This document shows positions 6,811 to 9,147 of a DNA stretch of 9,147 bases, in pieces. Numbering within the stretch: position 1 is the first letter of the stretch; the number at the start of each line of letters is the position of its first letter. Source of the stretch: CAMLHU01 sp031393795 (GTDB lineage: Bacteria > Gemmatimonadota > Gemmatimonadetes > Gemmatimonadales > GWC2-71-9); the NCBI GenBank assembly GCA_031393795.1, contig JANMWE010000126.1:1-9147 (forward strand), given 5' to 3'. Made by a program: the position numbers and the translations under genes. Below the pieces are notes generated by a model, which saw nothing but the letters and a program-made list of their open reading frames with translations, ran no database searches and was not told where the DNA came from.

Positions 6811-7386
6811 GTGGGTCTTTTCGACCGTCTGCGCTCCCAGCTCGATCAGGTCCTCGCGCGCGGCACCGTCCCTCCGACGCCCCGCGAGGAGGCCGCCCTG
6901 GTCCAACAGCATCTCGTCGACCTCAAGGTCGGCCTCGAAGACCTGCGGCGCGGCTACGCCGCCACCGAGCGCGAGCTCACCCAGCATCGGGAGCAGCTGG
7001 CGGCCGCCGAACGCCGGGGGCAGCAGGCCACTGCGATCCAGGATGCCGAGACGGTCCGCGTCGCGACCGAATTCATCGCCAAGCATCGGGAGCGGGTGGG
7101 CGTGCTCGAGCGGAAGCTCGCCGTCCAGCGCGACGAGGTCGCGATGGCCGAGCGTGAGGCCGAGACGCTGCTGGCACGGCTGAAGCAGGCGCGGCAGGGG
7201 CTCACGTCCGAGGGGCGCTCGCCGAGCAGCGAAGCGGCGTGGCGCGGGCTCGAGGCGGCGGGGGGAGTGCGGCCGGAGACCGATGTTGAGAGCGAGCTGT
7301 TGAAGGGCCGGGTCGATCGCGCGGCGATGGAGCAGGCCGCGGAGGCACAGCTGGCGCATCTGAAAAAGAAACTTGGTAAGGAGTGA
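6811..7386 (+). CDS. Coiled-coil protein, PspA/IM30-like
   Basis: This 191-residue protein starts GLFDRLRSQLDQVL (2-15), like the MGxFxR amphipathic helix of PspA/IM30 (Vipp1) proteins. After a Pro-containing turn (20-24) a long, charged helical region runs from about 27 to 135, rich in Glu, Arg, Gln and Ala in heptad spacing and without any Cys. A flexible Ser/Gly-rich linker (about 136-165) and a short basic C-terminal helix ending KKKLGKE follow. PspA proteins are usually about 220 residues and polymerise on membranes under envelope stress; this one is shorter and diverged, so a generic coiled-coil protein is the alternative. The GTG at 6811 is the only reasonable start in frame: the open frame extends upstream to 6217, but that part is in the promoter and the opposite-strand lipoprotein. 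No Shine-Dalgarno is visible. The TGA stop (7384-7386) is the first heptamer of the repeat hairpin. Confidence 0.75.
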   Translation: MGLFDRLRSQLDQVLARGTVPPTPREEAALVQQHLVDLKVGLEDLRRGYAATERELTQHREQLAAAERRGQQATAIQDAETVRVATEFIAKHRERVGVLERKLAVQRDEVAMAEREAETLLARLKQARQGLTSEGRSPSSEAAWRGLEAAGGVRPETDVESELLKGRVDRAAMEQAAEAQLAHLKKKLGKE

Positions 7387-7470
7387 GGAGTGAGGAGTAA
7401 GGGGGTCTGACAGAACGAGCTTGCGGATCCGCCCTTCACTTCTCACTTCTCACTTCTCACTTCTCACCCC
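7381..7470. repeat. Heptamer inverted-repeat hairpin 2
   Basis: The left arm (7381-7404) has three purine heptamers; the right arm (7432-7470) has five on the other strand. Bases 7381-7404 pair with 7432-7455 at 19 of 24 positions by Watson-Crick. In plus-strand RNA four of the five others become G-U pairs and one is an A-C mismatch. The 27-base loop ends in the perfect palindrome GCGGATCCGC (7423-7432). The first unit provides the stop of the coiled-coil gene. It lies between two genes in the same direction, ending 15 bases before the transporter's GTG, and no promoter is evident within or after it. It may act as an attenuator or mRNA-end structure for the upstream gene. Confidence 0.85.
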
Positions 7471-7474
7471 ATCC

Positions 7475-7479
7475 AAGGT
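7475..7479 (+). promoter_or_regulatory. Ribosome-binding site of the transporter gene
   Basis: AAGGT lies 6 bases before the GTG at 7486 and directly after the right arm of hairpin 2. It decides the start; the protein then begins with the short N-terminus usual for this family. Confidence 0.6.
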
Positions 7480-7485
7480 CTCTCC

Positions 7486-9000
7486 GTGGCAACGACGGCA
7501 TCCGACACTGCATTCTTCGGGCATCCGCGCGGGCTCTCGACCGCATTCTTCACGGAGATGTGGGAGCGCTTCAGCTTCTACGGCCTCCGTGCCGTCGTAC
7601 TCCTCTACATGACCGCGGCGGTCACTGAAGGAGGCCTCGGATGGGGAGTGGCGAAGGCCGGCGCGATCTACGGCACGTACGCCGCCCTCGTGTACATGCT
7701 CTCCCTGCCGGGCGGGTGGGTGGCCGACAAGCTCATCGGACTCCGGCGCTCCGTGCTGTACGGCGGGATCCTGATCGCGATGGGTCAGTTGACCCTCGCC
7801 ATCCCGGTGCCGGGACTCCTCTTCCTCGGTCTCGGGTTCATCATCCTCGGCACCGGGCTCCTGAAGCCGAACGTGAGCGTGATCGTCGGTGAGCTCTACG
7901 GAAAGACCGACCAGCGGCGTGACGCCGGGTTCTCGATCTTCTACATGGGGATCAATCTCGGCGCGACGATCGCCCCGATCGTGGTCGGCGGGCTGGCGCA
8001 GGCGCCCTCTTTCCGCGCGATGCTCACCGGCTGGGGGCTCGATCCGCTCAACGCCTGGCACTGGGGCTTCGGGTTCGGCGCGCTCGGGATGGCGTTCGGG
8101 GTGATCCAGTTCCGCCTGGGCTGGAAATACCTCGGCGACATCGGCACGAAGCCGAGCGTGCCGAAGGAGTCGCCCGAAGGAGCGGCGGCGCGGAAAACGG
8201 CGTGGATGGGGGCGCTGGGGACGGTCGCGATCCTCGCCGCGGTCGGGGCGCTGGTCTCCAGCGGGATGTGGAGCGTCGAAGGGGTGGCGGGGGCGTTCAA
8301 GTACGTCTTCGCGGCGGTGGTGGTCGGCTTCTTCATCTGGCTCTTCACGATGGGACAGTGGACCGCCGATGAGCGGAAGCGACTCATCGTCGTGCTGGTG
8401 CTGTTCATCAGTGCCGCGATCTTCTGGGCCGCCTTCGAACAGGCGCCCTCGACGCTCAACATCTTCGCCCGCGACAACACCCGGACCACCATCTTCGGGT
8501 GGGCATACCCGTCGAGCTGGATGCAGTCCATCAACTCCTTCTTCATCATCGTGATGGCCCCGGTCTTCGCCTGGGTCTGGTTGAAGCTCGGGAGCCGCGA
8601 CCCGTCCAGCCCCACCAAGTTCGGCATCGGCCTCACCTTCGCCGGGCTCGGCTTCCTCGTGATGGTGTTCGCCGCGCAGGCCTCCGCTGGCGGAGTCCTC
8701 GTGAGCCCGCTCTGGCTCGTGCTGACCTACTTCTTGCACACGATCGGTGAGCTCTGCCTGAGCCCGGTGGGGCTGAGCTCGATGACCAAGCTCGCCCCGG
8801 ATCGGGTGAAGGGGATGATCATGGGGGTCTGGTTCCTGGCGGCGTCGATGGGGAACCTGATCGCCGGCAACGTCACCAAGCTGTACGAGTCGTTCACCGT
8901 GCCGCAACTCTTCGGCGCGGTGGCGGTGTTCTGCCTGGTGCCGGCCGTGATCATGTTCCTGCTGGTGAAGCCGATCGCGAAGATGATGGAACAGAAGTAG
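7486..9000 (+). CDS. Proton-coupled oligopeptide transporter, POT/PTR2 family
   Basis: This 504-residue inner-membrane protein imports di- and tripeptides with protons and belongs to the major facilitator superfamily. The helix-1 motif E24-M-W-E27-R28-F is the ExxERF proton/substrate site. GTGLLKPNVSVIVGELYG (122-139) carries Lys127, the residue that pairs with it. FSIFYMGINLGATIAP (149-164) is the second PTR2 signature. FWAAFEQAPSTLNIFA (313-328) holds Glu318 in helix 7, and HTIGELCLSPVGLSSMTKLAP (418-438) holds Glu422 in helix 10. About 14 hydrophobic segments are visible, with the extra pair (near 240-290) between the two six-helix bundles, as in many bacterial members. Length and motifs are complete. 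The GTG start has a Shine-Dalgarno (7475-7479); the TAG stop at 8998-9000 is followed at once by hairpin 3. No own promoter is visible; read-through from upstream is possible. Residue pairings with known transporters are from memory. Confidence 0.95.
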   Translation: MATTASDTAFFGHPRGLSTAFFTEMWERFSFYGLRAVVLLYMTAAVTEGGLGWGVAKAGAIYGTYAALVYMLSLPGGWVADKLIGLRRSVLYGGILIAMGQLTLAIPVPGLLFLGLGFIILGTGLLKPNVSVIVGELYGKTDQRRDAGFSIFYMGINLGATIAPIVVGGLAQAPSFRAMLTGWGLDPLNAWHWGFGFGALGMAFGVIQFRLGWKYLGDIGTKPSVPKESPEGAAARKTAWMGALGTVAILAAVGALVSSGMWSVEGVAGAFKYVFAAVVVGFFIWLFTMGQWTADERKRLIVVLVLFISAAIFWAAFEQAPSTLNIFARDNTRTTIFGWAYPSSWMQSINSFFIIVMAPVFAWVWLKLGSRDPSSPTKFGIGLTFAGLGFLVMVFAAQASAGGVLVSPLWLVLTYFLHTIGELCLSPVGLSSMTKLAPDRVKGMIMGVWFLAASMGNLIAGNVTKLYESFTVPQLFGAVAVFCLVPAVIMFLLVKPIAKMMEQK

Positions 9001-9003
9001 TCC

Positions 9004-9089
9004 GTGAGGGGTAAGGAGTAAGGGGTGAGGGGGCCTACCGAAGAGATCTCGCCGGTGGGCCCCCTCACTCCTTACTCCTCACTCCTCAC
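9004..9089. repeat. Heptamer inverted-repeat hairpin 3 between convergent genes
   Basis: This is the longest of the three: 9004-9040 pairs with 9053-9089 over 37 positions, 33 of them Watson-Crick. In plus-strand RNA three of the other four are G-U or U-G pairs and one is an A-C mismatch. The core is the GC-rich stem GGGGGCCTACCG / CGGTGGGCCCCC, and the outer part is four heptamers on each arm (GTGAGGG, GTAAGGA, GTAAGGG, GTGAGGA types). The 12-base loop contains the palindrome GAGATCTC (9043-9050). It sits between the transporter, 3 bases after its stop, and the sodC end, so a two-way terminator is the natural reading. Neither side has a T-run, so it is not a standard intrinsic terminator. 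Confidence 0.9.
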
Positions 9090-9093
9090 GGTT

Positions 9094-9147
9094 TCAGGCA
9101 ATGATCCCGCACACGATCCGCGCCCCGCTGCCACCGCTCGGGTCGGT
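9094..9147 (-). CDS. sodC: Cu/Zn superoxide dismutase, C-terminal end (partial)
   Basis: Only the last 17 residues are in the window: TDPSGGSGARIVCGIIA, then TGA (9094-9096). This is the typical SodC ending, where a Gly-rich loop leads to an Arg that guides superoxide to the copper and a Cys two residues later (R-x-x-C) that makes the conserved disulfide. The reading frame is open to the edge. SodC is usually periplasmic and removes superoxide. The rest of the gene, including metal ligands and signal peptide, lies beyond the window. The sequence is short, so this is a good but not final call. Confidence 0.78.
   Translation of the reverse strand, partial: TDPSGGSGARIVCGIIA

Noticed and set aside
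7432..7470. Tandem heptamers as a CRISPR array
   Set aside because: The units are only 7 bases, contiguous and without spacers.
7450..8907. A 485-residue minus-strand open frame opposite the transporter
   Set aside because: Its composition is Glu/His/Arg/Asp-rich without hydrophobic core or motifs, it begins and ends without plausible context, and the plus strand is a clear POT transporter.

Overview
The window is very GC-rich (roughly 65-70%) and densely coded. Every complete gene appears to start with GTG, and the one Sec signal peptide ends in VAAQ. Together with the gene families, this fits a high-GC Gram-negative bacterium. Gemmatimonadota is my best guess, from general resemblance only; no marker gene in the window settles it.

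Positions 52-6708 (minus strand) form one tightly packed operon of seven genes. In transcription order they encode a small lipoprotein, a class I glutamine-amidotransferase-like (PuuD-type) hydrolase, a soluble GAF-PAS hybrid histidine kinase, a GT4 glycosyltransferase, a GT2 glycosyltransferase, a secreted DUF3108-type protein, and a conserved protein of uncertain function that may be deoxyhypusine-synthase-like. All six junctions are the same 4-base GTGA overlap, in which the GTG start of one gene shares bases with the TGA stop of the gene before it. This implies one mRNA with coupled translation. The lipoprotein, two glycosyltransferases and exported DUF3108 protein point to envelope work; the kinase suggests a sensing step; the roles of the hydrolase and the last protein are open.

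Positions 6709-6810 hold a divergent intergenic region with a strong-looking sigma70-type promoter (TTGACG, 18 bases, GATACT) facing right. It drives a 191-residue coiled-coil protein with a PspA/IM30-like N-terminus (6811-7386). A proton-coupled peptide transporter of the POT/PTR2 family follows (7486-9000). The last 54 bases are the C-terminus of a minus-strand Cu/Zn superoxide dismutase (sodC), convergent with the transporter.

The least expected structure is a family of imperfect hairpins at 1-75, 7381-7470 and 9004-9089, located at the ends of genes. Their arms are tandem heptamers of consensus GTRAGRR on the purine strand; the loops are unrelated. All 23 heptamers I counted keep TGA or TAA. 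Because the period is 7, three units place a stop in every reading frame. Two genes use a heptamer TGA as their own stop codon. None of the hairpins visible in full is followed by a T-run, so they are not classical intrinsic terminators.
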